This document shows, in pieces, positions 16,133 to 24,900 of a stretch of DNA of 54,633 nt. The position numbers and the translations under genes are program-made. The stretch is taken from NCBI GenBank assembly GCA_035629025.1, contig DASPIU010000046.1, forward strand, positions 1-54,633, read 5' to 3'. Numbering within the stretch: the stretch's first letter is position 1; each line of letters opens with the position of its first letter. Source of the DNA: Stenotrophomonas_A sp035629025. Its GTDB lineage: Bacteria; Pseudomonadota; Gammaproteobacteria; Xanthomonadales; Xanthomonadaceae. Below the pieces are notes generated by a model. The model had not been told where the DNA came from, made no database searches, and saw only the letters and a program-made list of their open reading frames with translations.

Positions 16133-17089
16133 ATGGCATCTTCCAGCACCCCGTGGTTCAACGCATCGCGGCTCAAGACCCGCCAGCTGTTGTTGTTGCT
16201 GCATCTGTATGAGCAGCGCTCGGTATTGCGCGCGGCCGAGGCGGCGAGCATGACCCAGCCGGCGGCGTCGAAGCTGCTGGCGGAGATGGAGGACCTGCTT
16301 GGGGTGAAGTTGTTCGAGCGGCATGCGCGCGGGGTGGAGCCGACCTGGTACGGGCAGGTGCTGGTGCGACGTGCGCGAGCAGCGATGTCGGAGATTGGCC
16401 GGGCGCAGGAGGAGATCGCGGCGCTGCGCAGTGGGCGGATGGGGCAGGCGTCGATCGGCACGGTGGTCAACCCGGGCACGACGCTGGTGCCGCAGGCGAT
16501 CGCGGAGGTGAAGCGGGAGTTTCCGGACATCCTGATCCGGGTGGAGATGGATTACAGCCGGCATCTGGTGGCGAAGTTGCTGGATGGGCAGTTGGATATC
16601 GTGATCGGGCGGATCATGGGGCCGGAGGGGGCAGGCGAGCTGGATTTCGAGCCGCTGGCGGACGAGCCGCATTCGGTGATCGCGCGCGCGGGGCATCCGC
16701 TGTCCAATCGCGGGGCGTTGCAGCATGTGGATCTGGTGCGCTATGGCTGGGTGCTGCCGCCGGCTGACAGTGTTTTGCGGGCGCGGCTGGATTCGATGTT
16801 CCTGGAGCACGGGGTGCAGGCGCCGATGAACGCGATCGAGACGGCGTCGTTGCCGGTGACGACGAATCTGTTGCGGGGGAGTGATTTGCTGACGGCGTTG
16901 CCGGTGGATTCGGTGGCGCCGCTGATCCAGGCGAAGCTGCTGACGGTGTTGCCGATCGAGCTGGGGGTTCGGATGGAGTCGTTCGGGATCATCCTGCGGC
17001 GGGACTATGTGCTGCCGCCTGGGGCGGAGCGGATTCTGCAGGCGTTGCGGAGTACGGCGCGGCGCTTGTATCCGGCGTTGCGGGGCTAA
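16133..17089 (+). CDS. LysR-family regulator of the GbpR type, likely controlling the dgo operon
   Basis: The product is 318 residues from MASSSTPWFNASRLKTRQLL, preceded by AGAGAG. Residues 14-75 are the winged HTH (HLYEQRSVLRAAEAASMTQP, then AASKLLAEMEDLLGVKLFER). The effector domain carries GRMGQASIGTV, YSRHLVAKLLDGQLDIVIGR and LADEPHSVIARAGHPLS. This matches the GbpR/galactose-responsive branch of LysR regulators, in which GbpR of Agrobacterium answers to galactose, arabinose and fucose. It diverges from the dgo operon and is co-oriented with the xyloglucan genes, so it may also read out galactose released by them. Both roles are inferred. Confidence 0.87.
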   Translation: MASSSTPWFNASRLKTRQLLLLLHLYEQRSVLRAAEAASMTQPAASKLLAEMEDLLGVKLFERHARGVEPTWYGQVLVRRARAAMSEIGRAQEEIAALRSGRMGQASIGTVVNPGTTLVPQAIAEVKREFPDILIRVEMDYSRHLVAKLLDGQLDIVIGRIMGPEGAGELDFEPLADEPHSVIARAGHPLSNRGALQHVDLVRYGWVLPPADSVLRARLDSMFLEHGVQAPMNAIETASLPVTTNLLRGSDLLTALPVDSVAPLIQAKLLTVLPIELGVRMESFGIILRRDYVLPPGAERILQALRSTARRLYPALRG

Positions 17090-17138
17090 TCCCGCTGGCG
17101 TGAACTGTCCAGGCCCTGCGGCCTGGTTTCGACGTTCT

Positions 17139-17206
17139 GGGTCCACTGTCTGGGGGCCCACTGTCTGGGGTCCAGTGTCTGGGCCTGCTGTCTGGGCCTG
17201 CTGTAG
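17139..17206. repeat. Tandem repeat of about 15 bp, five imperfect copies
   Basis: The unit CC-A/T-N-TGTCTGGG recurs in a row: TCCACTGTCTGGG, CCCACTGTCTGGG, TCCAGTGTCTGGG, CCTGCTGTCTGGG and a partial CCTGCTGTAGG. It sits immediately after the LysR gene and runs into a REP sequence at 17202. Nothing coding is visible. It is probably a small minisatellite. The 815 bp between the regulator and the receptor gene otherwise hold only repeats and a probable promoter. Confidence 0.6.
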
Positions 17207-17229
17207 GAGCGGCTTCAGCCGCGACCGTG
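17202..17229 (+). repeat. Single REP-like palindrome
   Basis: TGTAGGAGCGGCTTCAGCCGCGACC contains the CGGCTTCAGCCG stem with a GTAGGAG head, the common xanthomonad/pseudomonad REP form. Further copies are at 17475, 32020, 38168 and 54433. Confidence 0.75.
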
Positions 17230-17290
17230 GGCTATCGGCATTCTTGGCTTTACGACGAAAGGCGGCTGTCCGGACTCCCCGAGCAGCAGC

Positions 17291-17386
17291 CGGGGGCAGG
17301 CCCTGCCAGGACACGTCGTGAATCCATCCCTGGAGACTCCTAGGCAACATCCATGTTGCCTAGGGTCTTGGCAGGGCCTGCCCCCG
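17291..17386. repeat. Two-layer hairpin element, copy 1
   Basis: The outer stem pairs 17291-17312 with 17365-17386 over 22 positions, with one G-T wobble. Inside it lies an unpaired stretch on the left, containing ACACGTCGT and CCATCCCTGG, then an inner perfect 11-bp hairpin CCTAGGCAACA/TGTTGCCTAGG with loop TCCA (17339-17364). A second copy is at 54301-54410. The inner hairpin is identical and the left unpaired stretch nearly so, but the outer arms have a different sequence and still pair. No protein is believable here, although frames across it are open. See findings. Confidence 0.8.
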
Positions 17387-17474
17387 ACTGCCCGACAGTC
17401 TGCTGATGGCGGAGGGAAGAGCTGGCCGGCCCGTGTGCGGACGGCGGCGGAGTCCGGGTCTCGGCTGGGGCCGT

Positions 17475-17552
17475 TGTGGGAGGGGCTTCAGCCCCGACGA
17501 GCGGCGCCGGGAGCTGGCGGATGGCGGTCGCGGCTCAAGCCGCTCCTACAGT
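17475..17552. repeat. Pair of inverted REP sequences (BIME-like)
   Basis: TGTGGGAGGGGCTTCAGCCCC at 17475 is followed by an inverted partner CGCGGCTCAAGCCGCTCCTA ending near 17551. The composite, including the preceding CGGCTGGGGCC and the internal GGCGGATGGCGGTCGCGG, closely matches the pair at 38168-38242 and resembles the one at 32020-32096. Such paired REPs are dispersed by RAYT transposases encoded elsewhere. Confidence 0.75.
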
Positions 17553-17659
17553 GGTATTGGAAAAGTCGAATGGCTGTTTGGCTTTGTTGGCGGACGGGTT
17601 GTGCGGCTCGTCGCATGTCTTGTGGGACGGGGATCAGACACGGGACGGGACAGCGGCGG

Positions 17660-17720
17660 TCGCGCCGTATACGAAAAAATAATACTGGGCCGTCAATTTT
17701 TCATTGGTATGGCATGAGAA
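17660..17720 (+). promoter_or_regulatory. AT-rich probable promoter region of the TonB receptor
   Basis: Between the repeats and the receptor gene the base composition changes sharply, with CGAAAAAATAATACTGGG and CAATTTTTCATTGGTATGG in otherwise very GC-rich DNA. Promoters of large outer-membrane receptors often look like this. No exact -35/-10 pair or operator palindrome is convincing. The transcript leader would be about 200 bases. Confidence 0.3.
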
Positions 17721-17904
17721 GTCGCGCCTATCCTGCGCTCGCAGCTGAACGTGGGTGGGCCGATACCGTCCCTCCCGCTGCCCGTTCCCCGGAGAGAAGC
17801 CGGGAGGACGAGGCCGGCGGCACAAAAAAACCGAGGGCAGGGCGCACATCGTTGTGTGACCACTGCCCAAAAACTTGAGTACATGCGTCCTGGGAGGGAG
17901 CACC

Positions 17905-20610
17905 ATGTCAGTGCAATACCGCCATGTTCCGGCAGGTCCGGCCGTGGGTTCGCGTTCGATCCGTAGCCTCCGCCGTTCGGTCATGGCCGTGAGCGTCGCC
18001 GCGCTGCTCAGCGCTCAGGCCTACGCGCAGGAGGCCACGCCGCCGGCCGACACCGCCGCGACCCAGCTCGACACCGTGCAGGTCACCGGTACGCGCAGCT
18101 CGGTCACCAAGGCCCAGCTGGTCAAGCAGAACGCCGAGCAGATCGTCGACTCCATCGTTGCCGAAGACATCGGCAAGCTCCCGGACAACAACGTCGCCGA
18201 AGCCCTGCAGCGCATCTCGGGCATCCAGATCGCGCGCGCCTACGGCGAGGGCAGCACCATCGCCATTCGCGGCCTGACCCAGGTCCGCACCGAGCTCAAC
18301 GGCCGCGACATCTTCACCGCCAACGACGGCCGTGGCCTGAGCTTCGAGGACGTGTCGGCCGAACTGCTGGCCGGCATCAACGTGTACAAGAATCCGTCGG
18401 CCGACATGATCGAAGGCGGCCTGGGCGGCACCGTCGACCTGCGCACGCGCATGCCGTTCGACTACGACGGCATGAAGATCGCCGGCAGCGCCCAGTACAA
18501 CTACTACGATCTGGCCGACAAGGGCGAGACCGCGTTCTCCGGCCTGTTCTCCAACCGCTGGCAGACCGGCATCGGCGAGATCGGCGTGCTGGTGAACCTG
18601 TCGCAGCAGGATGGCTCGTTCCGCCAGGACACCATCTCCATCGAGCCGTGGTGGGTGCAGACCGACATGCCCGGCCACGAGGGCGAGGAAGTGTTCGTTC
18701 CGCGCGGCGCCGGCATCAACACCACCGAAGGCGACCGCAAGCGCAAGACCAGCTCGGCGGCGGTGCAGTGGCGCCCGAACGACGATGTCGAGGTCTACGC
18801 GCAGGTGCTGCGTTCGGACTATGACTTCCAGTGGCACGACTACTCGTTCTTCGTGTACGGCAACGGCAACCCGATGATTGGCGCGGCCAACATCGTGACC
18901 AATGACGCCAACGAGTTCGTCAGCGGCACCTTCCGCGACACCCCGGCCGACTCGAACACCAGCCTGACCACCCGCCACTCGATCACTACCGACTACTCGG
19001 CCGGTGCCACCTGGCGCGTCAACGACCGCCTGAACCTGAGCACCGACTTCCAGTACGTGGACGCGACCACCAAGGGCACGCGCTACATCCTGGCCACCGG
19101 CATGAACAACGTGCCGTACTACACCATGGACCTGAGCGGCGACCTGCCGACCCTGTCCGTCACCGATGCCGCGGGCAACAACAACTATCTGTCCAACCCG
19201 GCCAACTACGTCGGCTGGAAGTGGCACCTGGACAACAAGGACGACAACAAGGGCACCGAGTTCGCCTGGCGTTCGGACATGGACCTGGCGTTCGACGACG
19301 GCTTCGCCCGCAGCTTCAAGGCCGGCGTGCGCTACACCGATCGCGACGCGACCAACAAGGGCAACGTGTGGCGCTTCATGTGTCTCAACAACTGCGCCGG
19401 CGTGCCGTACTCGGATTACCCGAGCATCGGCCTGGTGCAGAACCCGATCACCGACTTCTTCCGCGGCGGCGCCTACACCTTCGGCCCGACCCTGACCGCG
19501 GCCGACTCGGCAGTGGAGAACTACGAGCAGACCCTGGCGACGCTGGGCGGCACGCCGATCGTGTTCGGCCCGACCAACATCAACACCCAGACCGAGAAGA
19601 CCTACACCGCCTATGGCTTGCTGCGCTTCGGCGTGGATGCCGGTGCGGTGCCGTTTGACGGCAACATCGGCGTGCGCGTCGTGCGTACCGAAGTCACCTC
19701 CGACGGCGTGCGCAGCGGTACCGACGCCGAGGGTGGCGGCCTGCTGCCGATCAGCGTGCAGCAGACCTATACCGACGTGCTGCCGAGCCTGAACCTGCGC
19801 TGGTTCCTGCGCGACAACCTGCAGTGGCGCTTTGCTGCTTCGCGCGGCATCACCCGCCCTGGCTTCGACAAGCTCAACCCGAACCTGTCGTTCTCCGACA
19901 ACGCCACCGGCGGTGACATCTACGCCACGGCCGGCAACCCGAACCTCAAGCCGATGACGGCCGACCAGTTCGACACCGCGCTGGAGTGGTACTTCGGCAA
20001 GGGCTCGATGGCCTACGGCACGGTGTTCTACAAGAAGGTCAAGGGCTTCATCGCCAATGCCGTGTTTGACGAGGTCTACGGCGGCCGCCTGGTCCATGTG
20101 ACCCGTCCGGTCAACGGCGACCAGGGCACGATCAAGGGCATCGAGGTCGGCTACACCCAGTTCTTCGACTTCCTGCCTGGCTGGTTGAACGGCTTCGGCC
20201 TGCAGACCAACTACACCTACGTCGATTCGGAAGCGCCGAGCCCGAGCGCCACCGACAACGAAGGCAATGCGCTGATCGTGCCGCTGGAAGGCCTGTCCAA
20301 GAACAGCTACAACATCATCCTCAGCTACGAAAAGGCCAAGTTCCAGAGCCGCGTCGCCTACAACTGGCGCAGCGACTGGCTGGTGACCACCGCCGGCAAC
20401 GGCACCGGCGCGCTGCCGGTGTACAACAAGGGCTTCGGCCAGCTCGATGCCTCGGTGCGCTACAACATCAACGACAACTGGTCCGTTTCGCTGGACGCGG
20501 TGAACCTGCTCGATACCCAGCTGGAAAGCTACACGGGCTTCGAGACCCGCTACCGCGACTTCGTGATCAACGACCGTCGCTATGGCCTGACCCTGCGGGC
20601 CAGCTACTGA
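17905..20610 (+). CDS. TonB-dependent receptor, probable xyloglucan oligosaccharide importer
   Basis: The product is 901 residues. The ATG at 17905 follows GGGAGGGAG and is preferred to an earlier frame start at 17875. The signal peptide runs to about residue 41 (AQAYA, then QEATPP), and the TonB box is LDTVQVTG (55-62). The plug domain follows with KLPDNNVAEALQRISGIQI and IRGLTQVRTELNGRDIF, and the beta-barrel ends in the aromatic GLTLRASY. The type matches the long Xanthomonas/Caulobacter receptor family. It is outer-membrane and uses TonB energy. As first gene before GH74, CE20, GH35, GH31 and GH95 it most likely carries xyloglucan oligosaccharides. The ligand is inferred from context. Confidence 0.93.
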   Translation: MSVQYRHVPAGPAVGSRSIRSLRRSVMAVSVAALLSAQAYAQEATPPADTAATQLDTVQVTGTRSSVTKAQLVKQNAEQIVDSIVAEDIGKLPDNNVAEALQRISGIQIARAYGEGSTIAIRGLTQVRTELNGRDIFTANDGRGLSFEDVSAELLAGINVYKNPSADMIEGGLGGTVDLRTRMPFDYDGMKIAGSAQYNYYDLADKGETAFSGLFSNRWQTGIGEIGVLVNLSQQDGSFRQDTISIEPWWVQTDMPGHEGEEVFVPRGAGINTTEGDRKRKTSSAAVQWRPNDDVEVYAQVLRSDYDFQWHDYSFFVYGNGNPMIGAANIVTNDANEFVSGTFRDTPADSNTSLTTRHSITTDYSAGATWRVNDRLNLSTDFQYVDATTKGTRYILATGMNNVPYYTMDLSGDLPTLSVTDAAGNNNYLSNPANYVGWKWHLDNKDDNKGTEFAWRSDMDLAFDDGFARSFKAGVRYTDRDATNKGNVWRFMCLNNCAGVPYSDYPSIGLVQNPITDFFRGGAYTFGPTLTAADSAVENYEQTLATLGGTPIVFGPTNINTQTEKTYTAYGLLRFGVDAGAVPFDGNIGVRVVRTEVTSDGVRSGTDAEGGGLLPISVQQTYTDVLPSLNLRWFLRDNLQWRFAASRGITRPGFDKLNPNLSFSDNATGGDIYATAGNPNLKPMTADQFDTALEWYFGKGSMAYGTVFYKKVKGFIANAVFDEVYGGRLVHVTRPVNGDQGTIKGIEVGYTQFFDFLPGWLNGFGLQTNYTYVDSEAPSPSATDNEGNALIVPLEGLSKNSYNIILSYEKAKFQSRVAYNWRSDWLVTTAGNGTGALPVYNKGFGQLDASVRYNINDNWSVSLDAVNLLDTQLESYTGFETRYRDFVINDRRYGLTLRASY

Positions 20611-20632
20611 ACGCGCCGTAGGAAGTGCGTCT

Positions 20633-20692
20633 CCGGTCCGGTGTGCCTCGCGCCACCGGACCGGTGTTTGATCGTCGGTGGCCTTGCCACCG
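20633..20692 (+). promoter_or_regulatory. Tandem hairpins between receptor and GH74 genes
   Basis: CCGGTCCGGTG pairs perfectly with CACCGGACCGG (20633-20664), followed by a second hairpin CGGTGGC-CTT-GCCACCG (20676-20692). No T-run follows, so complete termination is unlikely. Hairpins placed like this often stabilise the upstream message or reduce read-through, which would give more receptor than enzyme. The role is inference. Confidence 0.5.
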
Positions 20693-20717
20693 GCCAGCCA
20701 GGGGAGCCTGACGACCG

Positions 20718-22961
20718 ATGGGCAATCTGATGCCCCGTGCCTGCCAGACTGCCACGCGCGCGTGCCGTGTCCTGGCGTGGGTGTGTGCCTTGCTGCTGTG
20801 TGTCGCGCCGGCCTGGGCGAGCGAAGCGGTGCCGTACCAGTGGCGCAGTGTCGCCATCGGCGGTGGCGGTTTCGTCAGCGGCCTGCTGTTCCACCCGGCC
20901 GAACGCGGCCTGCTCTACGCCCGCACCGATGTGGGCGGCGCCTATCGCTGGGATGACGTCCAGCAACGCTGGATCGCGCTGACCGACTGGATCGGCGCCG
21001 AGGACGAGAACCTCATGGGCATAGACGGCATGGCCGTCGACCCGCAAGACCCGGAGGCGCTGTATCTGGCCGCCGGCACCTACATGCACGAACGCGCCGG
21101 CAATGCGGCGATCCTGCGCTCGCACGACCGTGGCCGCAGCTTTGCGCGTACCGACCTGCCGTTCAAGCTCGGTGGCAATGAACTGGGCCGCGGCAACGGC
21201 GAACGCATTGCCGTGGACCCGCACGACGGGAACATCCTGTTCCTGGGCTCGCGTGATTCCGGCCTGTGGCGCAGCGCTGATCGCGGCGCGAGCTGGCAGC
21301 GTGTGGAAAGCTTTCCGGCCGCGGCCACCGCGCCGGGTTCGCGCGCTCGCAACCACGTCGGCCGCGAGCAGAAGGTCGGCATTGTCTTCGTCGCTTTCGA
21401 CCCGGCCAGTGGCAAGCCCGGCCGGCCCACGCCGCGCCTGTATGCCGGCGTGTCCACCCGCGATGCCAGCGTGTTCGTGTCCGACGACGGCGGCGCGCAC
21501 TGGCGCGCGCTGCCTGGCCAGCCCGCTGGCCTGCGCCCCAGCCACATGGTGCGCGGCGGTGACGGCAGCTGGTACCTGACCTACGGCGATGAACCCGGTC
21601 CGGACCTGATGGCCAACGGTGCGCTGTGGAAGTATCAACCGCGCGGCGAGCGCTGGACCGACATCAGCCCGGTGCCGCAGCCGGCGCAGGGACCGGGGTT
21701 TGGCTGGGGCGCGGTGGCGGTCGATCCGCGCGATCCGCAAGTGCTGCTGGCCAGCAGCTTCCGCCGCAGCCAGCCGCACGATGACATCTTCCGCAGCCGC
21801 GACGGCGGCCGCAGCTGGCAGCCGCTGTTTGCGCGTTCGCAGTTCGACCACGCCAATGCGCCGTGGACCGTGCAGGCTTCGCCGCACTGGATGGCCTCGC
21901 TGGTCATCAATCCCTTCGACAGCGACCACGCCCTGTTCGTCACCGGCTACGGCATCTGGGCCTCGCGCAACCTGCGCGCCTTCGACGATGGCCGCACCTC
22001 CGTGCAATGGTGGTTCCAGGACACCGGGCTGGAGGAAACCGTGCCACTGGACCTGCTCAGCCCGATGGCCGGCGCGCCGCTGCTCAGTGCGCTGGGCGAT
22101 ATCGATGGCTTCCGCCACGATGATCTGGATCGCGCGCAGATGCAGTACGACGGCCCGCGCCTGACCAATGGCGAGAGCATCGATGCCGCCGGCCAGCAGC
22201 CGCAGGTGGTCGTGCGCAGCGGCACCGTGCGCAATCGCCGCAACAACGAAATCCGCGCGCAGTATTCGCGCGACGGCGGCGCGCATTGGCAGGCATTCGC
22301 CAGCGAGCCCGTCGACGGGGAGGGCGCCGGTCACCTGGCCATCGCCGCCGATGGCAAGCGCGTGATCTGGACGCCAAGCAAGGGCCAGGGCGCGTGGGCC
22401 ACCGATGATTTCGGCGCGAACTGGCAGGCCGTGCGCGGTGTCACGGCGAGCATCCTGATCGAAGCCGACCGCGTCGATCCGCGCCGCTGGTACGGCGTCG
22501 ATGGCGCCAGCGGACGCTTCTACACCAGCACCGATGGCGGCCTGAACTTTGCCGACACCGGCCTGGACGTGGGCGTGCCGGGCAGGGTGGAACGCACCCG
22601 CCCGCAGATCCGCCCCGACCCCTGGCGCGCCGGCGTGGTCTATCTGGCCAGTCCCGAGCGCGGCGTGCAGCGCTGGCAGGCGGGCGAACTTCGCACCCTG
22701 GCGACCATGGAAGAAGCGCGCTCGCTGGGCCTGGGCAAGCCACTCGCGCCCGGCGCGGCGCCGGCGCTGTACCTGGCCGGGCGCATCGACGGGGTCAGCG
22801 GCGTGTTCCGCTCGGCCGACGAGGGCGCACACTGGCAACGCATCGACGATGATGCCCATCGTTTCGGCCGCCCCTATGCCATCACCGGCGATCCGCGCCT
22901 GCCGGGCCGGGTGTATTTCGCCACCGGCGGGCGCGGCATCTTCTATGGAGACCCTCGATGA
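20718..22961 (+). CDS. GH74 endo-xyloglucanase
   Basis: The product is 747 residues with a Sec signal peptide (RVLAWVCALLLCVAPAWA, cleavage near residue 35). It is a double seven-bladed propeller protein with many repeats of the SxDGGxxW type (SHDRGRSF, SADRGASW, SDDGGAHW, SRDGGRSW, STDGGLNF, SADEGAHW). The GH74 catalytic aspartates fit Asp71 in YARTDVGGAYRW and Asp461 in ALGDIDGFRH. GH74 enzymes cut the beta-1,4-glucan backbone of xyloglucan, and this one is secreted. It is followed by CE20 with an ATGA overlap. An alternative ATG at 20730 would shorten the N-terminus by four residues. Confidence 0.93.
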   Translation: MGNLMPRACQTATRACRVLAWVCALLLCVAPAWASEAVPYQWRSVAIGGGGFVSGLLFHPAERGLLYARTDVGGAYRWDDVQQRWIALTDWIGAEDENLMGIDGMAVDPQDPEALYLAAGTYMHERAGNAAILRSHDRGRSFARTDLPFKLGGNELGRGNGERIAVDPHDGNILFLGSRDSGLWRSADRGASWQRVESFPAAATAPGSRARNHVGREQKVGIVFVAFDPASGKPGRPTPRLYAGVSTRDASVFVSDDGGAHWRALPGQPAGLRPSHMVRGGDGSWYLTYGDEPGPDLMANGALWKYQPRGERWTDISPVPQPAQGPGFGWGAVAVDPRDPQVLLASSFRRSQPHDDIFRSRDGGRSWQPLFARSQFDHANAPWTVQASPHWMASLVINPFDSDHALFVTGYGIWASRNLRAFDDGRTSVQWWFQDTGLEETVPLDLLSPMAGAPLLSALGDIDGFRHDDLDRAQMQYDGPRLTNGESIDAAGQQPQVVVRSGTVRNRRNNEIRAQYSRDGGAHWQAFASEPVDGEGAGHLAIAADGKRVIWTPSKGQGAWATDDFGANWQAVRGVTASILIEADRVDPRRWYGVDGASGRFYTSTDGGLNFADTGLDVGVPGRVERTRPQIRPDPWRAGVVYLASPERGVQRWQAGELRTLATMEEARSLGLGKPLAPGAAPALYLAGRIDGVSGVFRSADEGAHWQRIDDDAHRFGRPYAITGDPRLPGRVYFATGGRGIFYGDPR

Positions 22962-24886
22962 ATCTTGCGCTTCGCCGCCTGCTCCTCGGCACCCTGTTGT
23001 GCACGACGCTGCCGGCATTGGCCGCACCACGCTTGCCGCTGCTGTTTGCCGATGGCGCGGTGCTGCAGCGCGAACAGCCGATTCCGGTGTGGGGCTGGGC
23101 CAGCCCCGGCGCGAAGATCGCGGTGAGTCTGGACGGCAGCCGCGCCGAAGCCACCACTGACGCGCAAGGCCACTGGCAGGTGCAACTGCCGGCGCATGCG
23201 GCTGGTGGCCCGTACACGCTGCAGGTGCAGGGCGATGGCGCCACGCTGCGGGTCGCCGACGTGCTGGTCGGCGACGTGTGGCTGGCCAGCGGCCAGTCGA
23301 ACATGGAATTCCCGCTGCTCAAGGCCGACGGCGGCGCTGCTGCGGCCGCGGCCGCCAATGATCCGAAGATCCGCCACTTCAAGGTGCCCAAGTCCTGGTC
23401 GGGCAAGGCAGAGCAAGACCTGGCCGGCGGCAGCTGGCAAGCCGCCAACCCGCGCAACGCGCCGCAGTTCTCGGCGGTCGGTTATTTCTTCGCGCAGGAA
23501 CTGCGCCAGCGTACCGGCGTGCCGATCGGCATCATCGACAGCACCTGGGGCGGCAGCGCCATCGAGGCGTGGATCGATGGTCCCACCCAGGGTCTGGACG
23601 CGGCGGCACTCGCGCGTCAGGGCGAGGAACTGAAAAAGCGCGACGCCATCGCGCTCGATGCCACGCGGCAGAAGCTCAAGCGCTACGCGCTGGCGGCCGG
23701 GCAGGGCAACAGTGACGCCTGGCGCGAACCGGGCTATGACGACAGCGGCTGGGACAGCATCCCGGTGCCGGCGGCATGGGAAGGCGTCGGGTACATGGGC
23801 CTGGACGGCGTGGCCTGGTACCGCGGCAGCTTCACCCTCAGTGCGGAGGAAGCGCGCAAGGGCGTGACCCTGGGTGTGGCGCGGGTGGACGACACCGACA
23901 CCACCTGGGTCAACGGCCAGCGCGTGGGCCACACCGAGAACAGCTACGACAGCCTGCGCGCCTACCGCGTGCCGGCCGCCGCGCTGCATGCCGGACGCAA
24001 CGTGATCGCGGTGCAGGTGGTCGACACCGGTGGTGGCGGCGGCATCCACGGCCGCGCCGAAGAACTGTACGTGCAGCCCGAAGGCGGCACCCGCCGCCCG
24101 CTGGATGGTGCCTGGAAGTTCCGTCCCGAGCGCGGCACCGTGGCCGCCATCGACGACAAGAACCAGGACCCGGCGCTGCTTTACAACGTCATGATCCATC
24201 CGCTGCAGCGCTACCCGGTGCGCGGCGTGATCTGGTACCAGGGCGAAACCAATGCCAAGGCCGAGCACGACGCCGCGCTGCGCTACCGCGACCAGTTCGC
24301 CGCGCTGATCAACAGCTGGCGCAGCGAGCGCCAGCAGCCGCAGCTGCCGTTCCTGTGGGTGCAGCTGGCGAGCTTCGACGAAGGCACCGATCGCGGCGAC
24401 TACAGCCCATGGGCGCTGTTGCGCGAGTCGCAGTCCAAGACCCTGGCGCTGCCGGCCACCGGCCAGGCGGTGAGCATCGACATCGGCAACCCCGCCGACA
24501 TCCACCCGACCAACAAGCGCGATGTCGGCCACCGCCTGGCGCTGGCCGCACGCCACGTCGCCTACGGCGAAGACCTGGTGTACAGCGGCCCGGTGTTCAC
24601 CGCTGCGCAGTTCGCCCAGGGCGCGGCCACGCTGCGCTTCGATCTGCAGGGCAGCGCACTGGCGGTACGCGGCGGTGGCGAGCTGCAGGGCTTCGCGCTG
24701 GCCGGCGCCGACCGCAAGTTCCACCCGGCGCAGGCGCGCATCGAGGGCGACCGCGTGGTGGTGCGCAGTGCCGCGGTGCCGCAGCCGGTGGCCGTGCGCT
24801 ATGCCTGGAGCGGCAGCCCCGCGCAGGCCAATCTCGTCAACCGCGAGCAGCTGCCTGCTTCGCCGTTCCGATCCGACAGCTGGTAA
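22958..24886 (+). CDS. CE20-type SGNH acetylesterase (sialate O-acetylesterase-like)
   Basis: The product is 642 residues with a signal peptide ending LPALA. The catalytic serine is Ser114 in WLASGQSNMEFP, and the catalytic Asp/His pair fits GNPADIHPTNKRDVGHRLA. Between about residues 235 and 395 the SGNH fold is interrupted by a jelly-roll module resembling the GH2 sugar-binding domain (WREPGYDDSGWDSIPVPAAW, YRGSFTL, VNGQRVGHTENSY). This layout matches the xyloglucan acetylesterase family CE20 described from Xanthomonas. It would remove acetyl groups from galactosyl side chains in the periplasm before GH35 acts. Translation is coupled to GH74. Confidence 0.88.
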   Translation: MNLALRRLLLGTLLCTTLPALAAPRLPLLFADGAVLQREQPIPVWGWASPGAKIAVSLDGSRAEATTDAQGHWQVQLPAHAAGGPYTLQVQGDGATLRVADVLVGDVWLASGQSNMEFPLLKADGGAAAAAAANDPKIRHFKVPKSWSGKAEQDLAGGSWQAANPRNAPQFSAVGYFFAQELRQRTGVPIGIIDSTWGGSAIEAWIDGPTQGLDAAALARQGEELKKRDAIALDATRQKLKRYALAAGQGNSDAWREPGYDDSGWDSIPVPAAWEGVGYMGLDGVAWYRGSFTLSAEEARKGVTLGVARVDDTDTTWVNGQRVGHTENSYDSLRAYRVPAAALHAGRNVIAVQVVDTGGGGGIHGRAEELYVQPEGGTRRPLDGAWKFRPERGTVAAIDDKNQDPALLYNVMIHPLQRYPVRGVIWYQGETNAKAEHDAALRYRDQFAALINSWRSERQQPQLPFLWVQLASFDEGTDRGDYSPWALLRESQSKTLALPATGQAVSIDIGNPADIHPTNKRDVGHRLALAARHVAYGEDLVYSGPVFTAAQFAQGAATLRFDLQGSALAVRGGGELQGFALAGADRKFHPAQARIEGDRVVVRSAAVPQPVAVRYAWSGSPAQANLVNREQLPASPFRSDSW

Positions 24887-24900
24887 CGGAGACCTTCCGC

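Noticed and set aside
17007..17878. Short plus-strand frames across the repeats, starting MNPSLETPRQHPCC
   Set aside because: They translate the two-layer hairpin and REP sequences. A similar peptide appears at 54340 only because the repeat is shared, so it is repeat translation rather than a gene.
17908..20097. A 729-codon minus-strand frame opposite the TonB receptor
   Set aside because: Low-complexity Val/Gly/Ala/His composition and no ribosome site; the receptor frame is complete from signal peptide to C-terminal aromatic residue.
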